A stretch of 64,000 bases of DNA from Deinococcus radiophilus (GCF_020889625.1 NZ_CP086380.1:1259001-1323000); one strand, 5' to 3'. Counted from the stretch's first letter, positions 1-11,916 are shown. Notes: a model not told the origin generated them from the letters alone. Numbers and translations: made by a program.

Positions 1-174
1 CAGATTTCTGGGCATGCAGGGCCTTCAAGTTGCCAATAGGGCCAAGAAGACGAAGGAGCATCAGAAATACCGCACTTTTAGCAACATCATTGCTCTATAT
101 CTAACCTATATCTTATCTTAAGAAGTCAAAGTAGATTTTTTGATTTTTTATTGCTCACTGAGTTAGGCTGCGCT
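1..174. other. Left-edge intergenic region, promoter side of the aminotransferase gene
   Basis: No gene can be supported here. The stretch from about 60 to 150 is A+T-rich, unlike the rest of the window, and fits a promoter region. A minus-strand frame opens with ATG at 61 (MLLRLLGPIGNLKALHAQKS) and runs off the left edge. It could be the beginning of a divergently transcribed gene, but 20 codons are too few to identify. A TAGGCT box ends 5 nt before the ATG at 175 and may be the -10 element of the aminotransferase gene. Confidence 0.3.
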
Positions 175-1446
175 ATGTCGCTCTCCGCTCCAATCCAGAC
201 TCGCCGCCCCAGTTCTCCTGGCACTCCACCTTTTGAGGCCGCTTTTAGCGCTGGAATGCGCGACTTGGACGGCACGGCCCTGCGCGACATGCTGCGGCTG
301 GCGCAGGTGCCGGGCATCGTGAATTTTGGCGGGGGGTTGCCTGCCCCTGAGCTGTTTCCTATGCAGCAGATCGCCCAGGCCAGCACGCGGGCTCTGGAAA
401 AATACGGCTGGCGGGCCGTGCAGTACAGCACCACGGAAGGCTTCTTACCATTGCGCGAGTGGCTGGCTGAGCATACCCATCTGGCCTCCCCAGTCACCCC
501 CGATCACATTCAGATCATGACTGGTGGGCAGCAGTCGCTGGACCTGATCGCCAAGATTCTGATTGACCCCGGCGACACGCTGCTGGTTGAAACCCCGACC
601 TATATGGGGGCCGTACAGTCGTTTCGGCCCTACCGCCCCAACTTTGCTGCCGTGCCTACTGACGAACAAGGCATAGACATGGACGCCCTGGCCGCATTGC
701 TACGCGACCTGGCAGCCCAGGGCCGGACGCCCAAATTCATCTACACCATCCCCAACTTCCAGAACCCCACGGGCCGGACCCTCAGCCTGGAGCGCCGTCA
801 GCTTCTGCTGGACCTGACTGAGCAGTACGGCGTGCTGGTGGTCGAAGATGACCCCTACGGCCAGCTGCGCTTCAGCGGCGAATCCCTGCCCAGCCTGGCC
901 GCGCTGATGCTAGAGCGCACTGGAGACGACACAGACCAGAGCCACGTGATCTACTGCTCCAGCTTTTCCAAGACGCTGGCGCCGGGCCTGCGCGACGCCT
1001 GGGTTCAGGCCGCTGCACCCATCATTGACCGTCTGGTCCTCGCCAAGCAGGGCGCCGACATGTGCTCCCCTACCCTGAACCAGATGATCGTGACCGAGCT
1101 GTTGCCGCTGCTGCCCAGCCAGATCGCACGGCTGCGCGAAAGCTACGCAGGCCGCGCCGAGAGAATGCTGAGGGCACTGGGCCGCGAACTGCCGTCCGGC
1201 GTAACGTACACGGTGCCGCAGGGGGGCATGTTCCTGTGGCTGACCCTGCCGGAAGCGGTCGACACGGCAGCTATGCTCCCCCGCGCGGTGGAGAACGGTG
1301 TGGCCTATATGATCGGTGCCTGTTTCCACGCGCTGGGCGGTGGACACCACACCATGCGGCTGTGCTATTCCAATGCTGGCCTTGAACAGATTGATCAGGG
1401 CGTCGCCGCGCTGGCACAGACCATCCAGACAGAGTTGGAGCGCTGA
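175..1446 (+). CDS. PLP-dependent aminotransferase (class I/II fold, 2-aminoadipate/LysN-like)
   Basis: Transfers an amino group between an amino acid and a 2-oxoacid in the cytoplasm. The product of about 423 residues has the fold-type I layout: a short N-terminal arm, GGGLP near residue 45, the cofactor-contact segment MTGGQQSLD, TIPNFQNPTG, EDDPYGQLR and the Schiff-base lysine in SFSKTLAPG (about K266). These match the LysN / 2-aminoadipate branch, whose members act on aminoadipate, aromatic or branched-chain substrates; the exact substrate cannot be read from sequence. The ATG at 175 is preferred over the upstream TTG at 151 because homologous sequence starts shortly after it. The family usually has RLGW after the lysine loop; here it reads RDAW, a small deviation. 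No DNA-binding domain is attached, so it is not a MocR regulator. Confidence 0.85.
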   Translation: MSLSAPIQTRRPSSPGTPPFEAAFSAGMRDLDGTALRDMLRLAQVPGIVNFGGGLPAPELFPMQQIAQASTRALEKYGWRAVQYSTTEGFLPLREWLAEHTHLASPVTPDHIQIMTGGQQSLDLIAKILIDPGDTLLVETPTYMGAVQSFRPYRPNFAAVPTDEQGIDMDALAALLRDLAAQGRTPKFIYTIPNFQNPTGRTLSLERRQLLLDLTEQYGVLVVEDDPYGQLRFSGESLPSLAALMLERTGDDTDQSHVIYCSSFSKTLAPGLRDAWVQAAAPIIDRLVLAKQGADMCSPTLNQMIVTELLPLLPSQIARLRESYAGRAERMLRALGRELPSGVTYTVPQGGMFLWLTLPEAVDTAAMLPRAVENGVAYMIGACFHALGGGHHTMRLCYSNAGLEQIDQGVAALAQTIQTELER

Positions 1447-1507
1447 ACCAGGGGACAGCTAAAGACTTCCTCACATGGCCGTACCCCCGAGTCCCTAGCC
1501 TGGGACC

Positions 1508-1924
1508 ATGACTTCCAAAGGAATGAAAGATGTCGCGCAGAAGATGCGCGGCATGGACCTGTGCATGCTCACCACCGTCAGCGACTATGGCCGCCTGGCC
1601 TCCCGCCCGATGAGCAACAACGGCGAAGTGGAATACGACGGCACCAGCTACTTTTTTACCTGGGCCGACTCACGCATGGCCAGCGACATCCAGAAGAACA
1701 AGCATGTGCAGCTGAACTTCAAGGCCAATAAGGGCTTTTTGTTCGTGGCGGTGCAGGGCGAAGCCCGTGTATTGACCGACCGGCGCGTGATGCAGGACCA
1801 CTGGCACGAAGAACTGAAGCAGTGGTTCAAAGACGGCCTGGAAACTGAGGGGCTGGTCATGCTGGTCGTGGACGCCAAGCGCATTCAGTGGTGGGGCGAG
1901 GACGACGGCTCGGTTGAGCTGTAA
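1508..1924 (+). CDS. Pyridoxamine 5'-phosphate oxidase family protein (split-barrel flavoprotein, general stress type)
   Basis: A 138-residue split-barrel protein of the small PNPOx-like (general stress protein 26) family, expected to bind FMN or a related cofactor in the cytoplasm. Visible signature parts are the N-terminal helix, MLTTVSDYGRLASRPM (beta strands with the conserved SRPM turn), YFFTWADSRMASDIQKN and VQLNF. It is too short and lacks the C-terminal part of true PdxH, so a role in vitamin B6 synthesis is unlikely; a reductase or stress role is inferred. A TAGCCT box lies 6 nt before the ATG, suggesting a leaderless transcript. Confidence 0.8.
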   Translation: MTSKGMKDVAQKMRGMDLCMLTTVSDYGRLASRPMSNNGEVEYDGTSYFFTWADSRMASDIQKNKHVQLNFKANKGFLFVAVQGEARVLTDRRVMQDHWHEELKQWFKDGLETEGLVMLVVDAKRIQWWGEDDGSVEL

Positions 1925-2027
1925 ACATGGCCTGGTCTTTGCAGTGGGCATGACGACCAATAAGCACTGATCACCAAGCAAGCCCTTCCACTTCTGCAGC
2001 AAGTGAGGAGCTGAGGCATACTGGCCC

Positions 2028-2651
2028 ATGCCACTCGCCACCCAGCCCCGCCACCTTCCCGCACAACTGGACTTTCTGATCGTCTGCGACCAGCTTAAGG
2101 CGGTCACACGCACCACCCACCTGCATGATGGCAGCCGCCTAGAAAACAGCGCAGAGCATTCCTGGCATCTGGCACTGATGGCGATGACATTGGCCGAGTA
2201 TGCGCCTGGGGGTACGGACCTGAGCCAGGTCATCCGCTTGTTGCTGGTGCATGACCTGGTGGAGATCGGGGCCGGCGACACCCATTTTGATACGGATACT
2301 GCGCAACTGACTGCCCAGGCCACCGCCGAAGCGCAGGCGGCCAGGCAGCTGTTTGGTCTGCTTCCAGCAGATCAGGCTCAGGAATTCTTGGCGATCTGGG
2401 AAGAGTTCGAAGCGCAGGCGACACCCGAGGCCCGCTTCGCCCGTGCCCTGGACGCCCTGCACCCCATGCTGCTGACCTGGGGGCAAGCGGGCCGCGTAGG
2501 CGTGGGCTGTCAGGACCGCTATCCAGAGCTGACGGTGAAACGGGTCTTGCAGCTTAAGGAAAAATATCTGGCCGAGTTTCCAGCACTCTGGCAGGCGGCG
2601 CAGGACATCATGGCCCAAGCCGAGATGGCTGGAGTGGTGCTGCAGGAGTAA
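2028..2651 (+). CDS. HD domain phosphohydrolase (HDDC2 / YfbR 5'-deoxynucleotidase-like)
   Basis: A 207-residue HD-superfamily metal-dependent phosphohydrolase. Metal ligands are visible as the histidine in ENSAEHSWH (around residue 44), the HD dyad in LLLVHDLVEIGAGD (H75, D76) and a later aspartate in ARALDALHP. The spacing and the segment HDLVEIGAGD match the HDDC2/YfbR branch, in which characterised members hydrolyse deoxyribonucleoside 5'-monophosphates. The substrate here is inferred, not shown. A CATACT box lies 5 nt before the ATG, consistent with a leaderless start. The gene converges with the minus-strand gene that ends 6 bp after it, with no obvious terminator between them. Confidence 0.8.
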   Translation: MPLATQPRHLPAQLDFLIVCDQLKAVTRTTHLHDGSRLENSAEHSWHLALMAMTLAEYAPGGTDLSQVIRLLLVHDLVEIGAGDTHFDTDTAQLTAQATAEAQAARQLFGLLPADQAQEFLAIWEEFEAQATPEARFARALDALHPMLLTWGQAGRVGVGCQDRYPELTVKRVLQLKEKYLAEFPALWQAAQDIMAQAEMAGVVLQE

Positions 2652-2657
2652 GCGGGC

Positions 2658-4160
2658 CTACTCGCTGCCTTCCAGCCGCTCCCAGCTCAGGCCCTGTGGC
2701 GGCTCCGGCGAGAAAGTGGCCTGCACTGACCAGTCCATCCAGGTCAGGCCCTCACGCCGGGTCACATGCCACAGCAGTGCATCGGGCGAGTCCTGGCGTT
2801 TTTCCCAGACCAGCATGTCTTCCAAGTCGAATGCAGCGAGGCCGCCGAGGTGGCCCGCCTCATCCCCCGTACCTGGCATGGGCCGCAGGAGGCTGAGGGG
2901 CAACAAGTCCCGCAAATCCTGAGGCACTTTAGGAGACAGCTCCTTGTGCATTTTGCCCAGCGACAGATCGGCGGGGCCAACCACCCGCAGCGCCGGCCCG
3001 CCGTGAGCGTCACGAATGTCCAGCGTGACCGTTCCTGCAGCCTCTGCAGCGGTCAGCTCGTGCAGGGGCTGACCGGGATAGCGCACCTGCACCCCCTGCC
3101 ACGTTCCCGTGACTGACGTTGCGTGACGCCCAGGACGCTTCTGGGCACGGCCTGCCAGTACCTCAAGCACCCCAGTGACCAGGTGCAGCGGCAACCTCCG
3201 GGGCAAGGTTCCCTGCACGCTGCGCCGCTGCAACACAGGCACGTGCTGTGGGTCGGCCTCGGGGGTCACGCGCTGCACCCTGGCCCAGTCGGCAGGGTCT
3301 AGCTCGGCGTCACCGCCCAGGTTGACGGCTTCTAAGCCCTCTACATTGCTCAGCAGATAGGCTTCAATGTGCGCGTTATGCATTTGTTCGGTGTAGGTCA
3401 ACCAGTCATCAAAAAAGACCATGCCGAATGCCTCTCCCAGCTCACCCATGACGCAGCCGTACGCCGTGAATCTCTGGCCTGCTTCATCCGTCCACTCTAC
3501 AAATACAGGCTTGTCAGCCGGAATCACCTCCCATACCCGGTGCGTGACAAAACGCTGAAAAGCCGCCAGAAAATCGTTCACGGCCTGATCGGAAGCGTTT
3601 CCAAACATAGGCAGTGGCTTCATGGCCACTGCCTGCTCGGCGGCCCTGGCAATGAACTCGGACTGAAGTTGGTCGCGCAGCGTGGCCAATGTCCCTGTAG
3701 CATCAACCTGCACCTCGATGTCTGTGCCGCGCAGCAGGTTGCCCAGCGCAAAAGCGTGCTGCGCATCCGGCGCTTCGATCAAAGCGGGACGGTACGGCTC
3801 CGGGCTGGCCAGACCCGCATCAAAAATCCCCATGTTCTCGCCAGGCACGTCCAGCACAGTACTCAGAAACAGCTGCTCAGCTTCGGCAGCAGACTCACAC
3901 ACTTCCAGAACATTGGCCTCAGGGCCTTCACTGCGCATCAGGACACACAGCGTGGCCTGCACCTCAGCAGGCGACGAGCTGTGCATACTGTCTCCAAGCA
4001 CGGCGCTCAGATCCAGCAGAAAGCCCGCCCACACCGCGTCCTGGCGCTGCGGCAAGGCTGCGATTTCACCACGCAGCTCAGCGGGGTCTGGCCTTTCTTC
4101 TACTGCCTCCAGCATGGCCAGCAGCTGGGCCATAAAATCTTCACGGTCATGGTTGGGCAT
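2658..4160 (-). CDS. Uncharacterised protein, about 500 residues
   Basis: I do not recognise a family. The predicted protein is acidic and soluble with no signal peptide or membrane segment. The N-terminal half contains clusters of Ala, Glu and Asp; the middle has FVEWTDEAGQRFTAYG followed by GEAFGMVFFDDWLTYTEQM, resembling an immunity or SUKH-like alpha/beta fold only loosely; the C-terminal half is rich in charged and Trp residues. The ATG at 4160 is chosen; an in-frame ATG at 4133 is an alternative, and no clear ribosome binding site decides. It follows sufD by 75 bp on the same strand, so it may be cotranscribed with the suf locus, but nothing links it to Fe-S assembly. Confidence 0.65.
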   Translation of the reverse strand: MPNHDREDFMAQLLAMLEAVEERPDPAELRGEIAALPQRQDAVWAGFLLDLSAVLGDSMHSSSPAEVQATLCVLMRSEGPEANVLEVCESAAEAEQLFLSTVLDVPGENMGIFDAGLASPEPYRPALIEAPDAQHAFALGNLLRGTDIEVQVDATGTLATLRDQLQSEFIARAAEQAVAMKPLPMFGNASDQAVNDFLAAFQRFVTHRVWEVIPADKPVFVEWTDEAGQRFTAYGCVMGELGEAFGMVFFDDWLTYTEQMHNAHIEAYLLSNVEGLEAVNLGGDAELDPADWARVQRVTPEADPQHVPVLQRRSVQGTLPRRLPLHLVTGVLEVLAGRAQKRPGRHATSVTGTWQGVQVRYPGQPLHELTAAEAAGTVTLDIRDAHGGPALRVVGPADLSLGKMHKELSPKVPQDLRDLLPLSLLRPMPGTGDEAGHLGGLAAFDLEDMLVWEKRQDSPDALLWHVTRREGLTWMDWSVQATFSPEPPQGLSWERLEGSE

Positions 4161-4235
4161 GTGACCAGCATAGATAAAACCGCCTGCTCCGGTATGGGAA
4201 GCAGGCGGCAAATGGCTACACCAGGCCAAACGAAC

Positions 4236-5588
<1,353 letters not shown>

Positions 5589-5636
5589 GGATTCTCCTTA
5601 GGTTGAAAATTTTTTGCCGTCTATAGGCTTGGACGT

Positions 5637-6107
5637 TTAGGTGTAGGGCCGGACATACTCCGGGAGATAATTGGGCTGGGGGGCGCAGGCCTCGCCACGG
5701 TTCACCAGGATTTGAGCGTCCTGCGCCGAAGCGTAGGTCATCTGGACGGCGCGGCCCTGTTCACAGACTAGCTCAGGGTGCAACAAAGCCATTTCAGCGT
5801 CCGCTGCCGAGCCATAGGCTACGCAGTGGACGAAGGTTCCATCCTGCAGCAGCATTTTGCCGAATGAATGGGCACAGCCCTGCACAGCGCGGCCAACCTC
5901 CTCGCCAGGCCGCAGTACGAACGCCACGCTCCGCGACCCGCCCGGCTGGTCCTCCACGCTTAGCACTTGATGCCCAGCCCGGAACAACCAGGTTTGCCAG
6001 CCGCGCACATCATCCGCAGTGGCCCACAGCCAGAGCGACAGCCCCAGCAGCAGTGCCACTCCCAAGAAGAAGGCTGCACTCTGGTAAATGACGTTGGTCA
6101 CGCCCAC
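5637..6107 (-). CDS. Small membrane-anchored protein of unknown function
   Basis: A 156-residue protein not assigned to a family. It has one hydrophobic segment near the N-terminus (about residues 9-30, FFLGVALLLGLSLWLWATA) followed by a soluble, presumably extracytoplasmic part of about 120 residues with two or more cysteines. The GTG start at 6107 overlaps the end of the preceding gene by 10 bp, so the two are translationally coupled. It is the last of three small genes lying between sufB and sufD. A role in Fe-S assembly is not supported by any motif. Confidence 0.6.
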   Translation of the reverse strand: MGVTNVIYQSAAFFLGVALLLGLSLWLWATADDVRGWQTWLFRAGHQVLSVEDQPGGSRSVAFVLRPGEEVGRAVQGCAHSFGKMLLQDGTFVHCVAYGSAADAEMALLHPELVCEQGRAVQMTYASAQDAQILVNRGEACAPQPNYLPEYVRPYT

Positions 6108-6730
6108 CTCTCGCGCTGCCGCAGGTCATGGCTCACACTCTCACCCTCCGGGAAATCCAGATGGACAGTGGTCACTTCATTGGCGCGGCGCGGCGGCTGG
6201 CCGTAGCCTACGCCGGTGTAGTCAGCGCGGAAGGCCCAGCGGTGTTCGTAGAACCAGAGCTTGGCCGGTTCGGGGAAACGCCAAACACTCGCTATCCAGT
6301 CAGAGTTCAGGTAATAGGCAGTGGCCGCGTCCAGTGAACGAACCTGCTCTCTCAGAGCCCAGCTGTCACGGTACCTTTCATCGCCTTCCAGAGTCGTCGG
6401 GATATAAAGCACGCTGCCTTCAGGCACATACTTGTCGCAGATCTCCTCTGCTCCAGCTTCCCACTCAGGGGCAAACAGGGCATCGAACTCGCTGGCCCAC
6501 TTTCCAACAGCCTGAGAGTCCCCGGCCACCTCTACCCTGACGCGCTGATCGCGCTTTGGGCGCGAATAAGCGGTCGTGACACTCAGTCGGTACAGCGTGC
6601 CATCCACTGCCACACAGAAATTCTGGCGGTAGTGAAAAGCACACAGCCGGGCGTACGGAGCCAAAGCCTCCGGCAGAGAAAGCCCTCGCTCCTCAGCAGG
6701 GACCGAAACAAGTTGAAAGGTCCTGGCCAC
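6098..6730 (-). CDS. Uncharacterised protein, 210 residues
   Basis: No family recognised. The protein is soluble, rich in Trp, Tyr and Arg (for example SDWIASVWRFPEPAKLWFYEHRWAFRADYTG in the C-terminal third), with no signal peptide. Such aromatic-rich small proteins are common among immunity-type or DUF families, which is an inference only. The GTG start at 6730 is preceded by GGGAGAG. It begins 9 bp after the upstream small gene and overlaps the downstream one by 10 bp, so the three form one transcriptional unit inside the suf locus. Confidence 0.6.
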   Translation of the reverse strand: MARTFQLVSVPAEERGLSLPEALAPYARLCAFHYRQNFCVAVDGTLYRLSVTTAYSRPKRDQRVRVEVAGDSQAVGKWASEFDALFAPEWEAGAEEICDKYVPEGSVLYIPTTLEGDERYRDSWALREQVRSLDAATAYYLNSDWIASVWRFPEPAKLWFYEHRWAFRADYTGVGYGQPPRRANEVTTVHLDFPEGESVSHDLRQRERWA

Positions 6731-6739
6731 TGCTCTCCC

Positions 6740-7171
6740 TTAATCCGCCGCAGCCTGCCAGGCCGCGTAACGCTGATCCAGCATGTCCGCCACCAACTGG
6801 TAATGCTCCCAGGTATCGGGAACGTGGTAGACGGAAGGCATGTCGTCCAGCACCGACATGAACAGGTCGAAGTAATCGGCCAGATAGTCGTTGATGCCGC
6901 TGTCTTTGGAGTAGTAGTCCTGAGCAAACGCCGCCCCCTCTGGGGTCATCAGGGCGCTGGACAGGACGCCACCCAGCCGCTTATACAGCTGAGCGCCCGT
7001 CTGCTCCCGCTGCCGAAAGGCTGCAGCCGCGGCCGCAGCTTTCCCGCTGAGCAACTCACGGTCCGCCAGCCACCCCAGAAACATCCCCCCATGTACGTAC
7101 CCCTGAGCAGCAGGTAAGTCATGCGGAAAATTGCCGTTGTAGTGCCATTCGGCCTTGTCGTAGATGGTCAT
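6740..7171 (-). CDS. DUF7832-like small protein
   Basis: A 143-residue protein beginning MTIYDKAEWHYNGNFPHDLP followed by YVHGGMFLGWLADRELLS. This N-terminal pattern (YDKA-HY---FP--LP, then H-G-FLGW) matches the small family I know as DUF7832, seen in many bacteria, often near other accessory genes; its function is not established. A soluble protein with no signal peptide. It starts 110 bp after the end of sufB and is followed by two further small genes before sufD. The match is from memory of the family pattern, so the name should be treated as probable. Confidence 0.65.
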   Translation of the reverse strand: MTIYDKAEWHYNGNFPHDLPAAQGYVHGGMFLGWLADRELLSGKAAAAAAAFRQREQTGAQLYKRLGGVLSSALMTPEGAAFAQDYYSKDSGINDYLADYFDLFMSVLDDMPSVYHVPDTWEHYQLVADMLDQRYAAWQAAAD

Positions 7172-7280
7172 GGGTTCCCCTGTTGGAAGCGGGCGGAGGC
7201 GGACGCCCGAGCAGCAGCGGAACAGGAACGGGCGCCGGGCCCCGCCCCCTTCCTGGCTTTGCCGCCGCCCCTCGCCGGAC

Positions 7281-8687
<1,407 letters not shown>

Positions 8688-8705
8688 TGGTTTCTCCTTT
8701 GGAGA

Positions 8706-8792
8706 GGTCTGAAGGTCGGCGGGTCTAAGGGTCAACAGGACAGGTTCCAAAGTCGCTCAGACATAGACATCTGGACCCTTCGACCCCTGGAC
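8706..8792. repeat. Degenerate 8-bp tandem repeat (GGTCTAAG-like) between sufC and sufB
   Basis: From 8706 to 8737 four octamers follow in register: GGTCTGAA, GGTCGGCG, GGTCTAAG, GGTCAACA. From about 8774 to 8792 the same unit recurs in the opposite orientation with GACC every 8 bp. A similar four-unit array lies after lipA at 46200-46231. Both arrays sit in intergenic DNA close to a stop codon. Function unknown. Confidence 0.6.
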
Positions 8793-8799
8793 GCCGCCC

Positions 8800-9555
<756 letters not shown>

Positions 9556-9614
9556 AACTTGCCTCCTGAAAGCTTGGCGTGTGGCGCGAAAATATTCGCT
9601 TGCCACTATTTTGT

Positions 9615-9629
9615 TAGGAATCATTCCTA
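9615..9629. promoter_or_regulatory. 15-bp palindrome upstream of sufC, candidate operator
   Basis: TAGGAATCATTCCTA is a perfect inverted repeat of 7 bp arms around one base. Read on the sufC strand, TTCCTA at its edge can serve as a -35 box with AATATT about 18 nt downstream as -10, so a bound protein would block the promoter. The TTAGG...CCTA outline resembles sites of DtxR/IdeR-type iron regulators; the assignment is inference. Confidence 0.55.
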
Positions 9630-9729
9630 TCTGGCCGCCGCCTATTGTATCAGCTCGGCCTCTCAAATCCGAGTGACCGAGTGCAGATTGTTCGGGATGA
9701 CAGAGCGGCGCAGGCGCGGCCCCGGCCTC

Positions 9730-10878
9730 CTAGCCCAGCCGCAGCACCGACTGATTGCCGCGCAGCACGAAAACGAGGACGCCGCGCTCGGCCAGTACAC
9801 CGGCCTGCTTTTCCAGCTGCCGCACCGTGTCGGGCGCTCCCGCCCACTGCTTGCGCGGTTTCTCGCCGGGCTCCAGATAAAAGCCTTCCGGCAGGGCGAT
9901 GATGGCGACCCGGCTGGCGGTGGCCCGCGCCCGCATGGCCTGGGCGACCAGCTCGGGCGGCGCGAACTGCGTAAGTACCAGCAGGTTGGTCCCCTGCCGG
10001 GGTGGGCGGAGCTGTGGCGACTCGCCCTCCTCACTGCGGCCCAGTTCGGCAAGGGCGCGCAGCACGGCCCGCTGGGCTTCAGGAGTGCGGCCCAGCGGCG
10101 TTTCGCCCTGCGAGGTTCCCAAGGAGACGGGGAGGCCATCGGCCCACGCCTGTGCAGCCAGACTGGCGGCCAGCCGCACCGCGCTTTCCAGATAGGTGGC
10201 ATCACCGCCTGCGTCTAGGTAGATGGTCACGCTGCTGGCCGCCGTGTGTTCCAGTTCGCGGATCATCGGCAACCCCGCGCTGCCGCCCGGAATGGACATG
10301 GAGCGGGCCGAGAGCCGCCAGTGAATCTGGCCCGGTGCGTCGCCCGGCACATAGGTCCGTGCGCCACGCAGGCTGATCGGATCGCTGAGGCCCAAGTTAC
10401 GCGTCATCTGCCCCTCGGAGAGCAGCGGGCGCAGCAGGTCGGGCAGCAGTACACCGTGGGTCTGTGGATAGGCCTCCAGACGGGCCGGCACTTCCAGCGG
10501 GCGCGAGCGCCAGAACAGTCCCAGCGGGTCGGCCCAGCGCAGCATTCCCCCTTCCCACTCGTACACGCCCCGGCGGTTGGGCTGCAGGTTTAGCGTCAGC
10601 TGCTCAGTCCCGTGCCCCTGCCATAGCCCGCCAAACACCACCGGACGTCCCGGCACCACGGCGCGGGGCGGGGGGTCTTCCAGCACCACGCGGGTGGGCA
10701 GTCGGGTGTCTATCTCGGCGGTGACGGTCAGTGGCTGCGACAATCCGACCATGCCCGATCCCCGCATTTCGCGGTGCAGGGTCACGTGGGGCGGCTCGCG
10801 GTACAGCCACCAGATCAGCCCGACCAGCGCGGCAATGAACAGCAGCCAGACTAGGGCGCTCAGCAATCCGGCAGACAC
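9730..10878 (-). CDS. DUF58 domain-containing membrane protein
   Basis: A 382-residue protein with an N-terminal hydrophobic segment (about residues 4-26, LLSALVWLLFIAALVGLIWWL) and a DUF58 core. The core signature is clear: GARTYVPGDAPGQIHWRLSARS, the R-Y-PGD-x-R-x-IxWRxSAR type motif, followed by a VWA-like region with VTIYLDAGG. The start is GTG at 10878, one base after the TGA of the upstream MoxR gene, so the pair is translationally coupled. MoxR ATPases with DUF58 proteins act as chaperone-like modules for envelope or metal-centre assembly in other bacteria; the client here is unknown. Confidence 0.88.
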   Translation of the reverse strand: MSAGLLSALVWLLFIAALVGLIWWLYREPPHVTLHREMRGSGMVGLSQPLTVTAEIDTRLPTRVVLEDPPPRAVVPGRPVVFGGLWQGHGTEQLTLNLQPNRRGVYEWEGGMLRWADPLGLFWRSRPLEVPARLEAYPQTHGVLLPDLLRPLLSEGQMTRNLGLSDPISLRGARTYVPGDAPGQIHWRLSARSMSIPGGSAGLPMIRELEHTAASSVTIYLDAGGDATYLESAVRLAASLAAQAWADGLPVSLGTSQGETPLGRTPEAQRAVLRALAELGRSEEGESPQLRPPRQGTNLLVLTQFAPPELVAQAMRARATASRVAIIALPEGFYLEPGEKPRKQWAGAPDTVRQLEKQAGVLAERGVLVFVLRGNQSVLRLG

Positions 10879-10879
10879 G

Positions 10880-11890
10880 TCAGCCTGCCGAAACGGGGGC
10901 GGATACCTGCTCGGCGGGGACCGGCACCGTGCCCAGAATCTCCTCAACCAGGGAAGCCGCGCCCACATCGGCCATGCGGGCCTCGATGTTCAGCAGCAGG
11001 CGGTGGGTCAGCACGCCACGCGCCGCCACCTTGACATCGTCCGGGGTCACAAAGTCGCGCCCATCCAAATACGCCAGCGCCTGCGCCGCCGCCTGAATAC
11101 CAAGCGACGCGCGGGGGCCAGCGCCCAGGCTGATGCGGGGATGACGGCGGGTGGCCGCCACCAGCGACGCCAGATAATGCTGCAGATCCGGGCTGACCCG
11201 GATGTCCCGCACCGCTCGCTGCGCGGCCAGCAGATCGGCAGGGCCAGCGACGGGTTCCAGCGTGTCAATCGGGTGGGTGGATTGCAGACGGCCCAACATC
11301 TGCACTTCCTGATCCAGCTCAGGGTAGCCCACCGACAGTTTCAGGAGGAAACGGTCCAACTGAGCTTCGGGAAGGGCGTAGGTCCCCTCATGCTCTACGG
11401 GGTTCTGAGTCGCAATGACCACGAAGGGCTTGTCCAGGCGGTGCGTCACGCCGGATTCGGTGACCTGCCCCTCTCCCATCGCTTCCAGCAGCGCCGACTG
11501 CGTTTTGGGGGTGGCGCGGTTGATTTCGTCGGCCAGCAGGATGCCGGTAAAAATGGGACCGGGCACGAACTGGAACTGGCCCTCACGGTAGATGCTGACC
11601 CCGGTTACGTCGCTGGGCAGCAGGTCGGGCGTGAACTGCACCCGCGCAAAGTCCAGCCCCAGACTGACAGCCAGGGCACGCGCCAGCATGGTCTTGCCGG
11701 TGCCGGGCGCGTCTTCCAGCAGGATGTGTCCCCCGGCCAGGATACCCGCCAGCGCCAGCCGGGTCACGTCCTCCTTGCCGACCAATACGCGGGCCACATT
11801 GGCCTGCACGCGTTCCATCACGGCACTGGCAGAGAAAACGGTAGGTGGCTGGGTCTGGATCAGGCCAGGAGTCGTCTGTGAGTCAGTCAT
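10880..11890 (-). CDS. MoxR family AAA+ ATPase
   Basis: A 336-residue AAA+ ATPase of the MoxR group. Walker A is LEDAPGTGKTMLARALA (GTGKT), Walker B is ILLADEINRATPKTQSALLEAM (ADE), sensor 1 is VIATQNPVEHEGTYALPEAQLDRF with the arginine finger region, and the lid domain carries GAGPRASLG. It lies directly upstream of the DUF58 gene and downstream of a truncated DUF4129 fragment. The MoxR-DUF58-DUF4129 set is a recurring bacterial cluster, so the operon is recognisable even though its first gene is damaged. Confidence 0.93.
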   Translation of the reverse strand: MTDSQTTPGLIQTQPPTVFSASAVMERVQANVARVLVGKEDVTRLALAGILAGGHILLEDAPGTGKTMLARALAVSLGLDFARVQFTPDLLPSDVTGVSIYREGQFQFVPGPIFTGILLADEINRATPKTQSALLEAMGEGQVTESGVTHRLDKPFVVIATQNPVEHEGTYALPEAQLDRFLLKLSVGYPELDQEVQMLGRLQSTHPIDTLEPVAGPADLLAAQRAVRDIRVSPDLQHYLASLVAATRRHPRISLGAGPRASLGIQAAAQALAYLDGRDFVTPDDVKVAARGVLTHRLLLNIEARMADVGAASLVEEILGTVPVPAEQVSAPVSAG

Positions 11891-11916
11891 CTTGAGGCTG
11901 CCTTTCTGAATCGGAA

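Noticed and set aside
10577..11881. A 434-codon plus-strand frame over the MoxR and DUF58 genes
   Set aside because: Antisense to two well-supported genes; Gln/Arg/His-rich low-complexity product.
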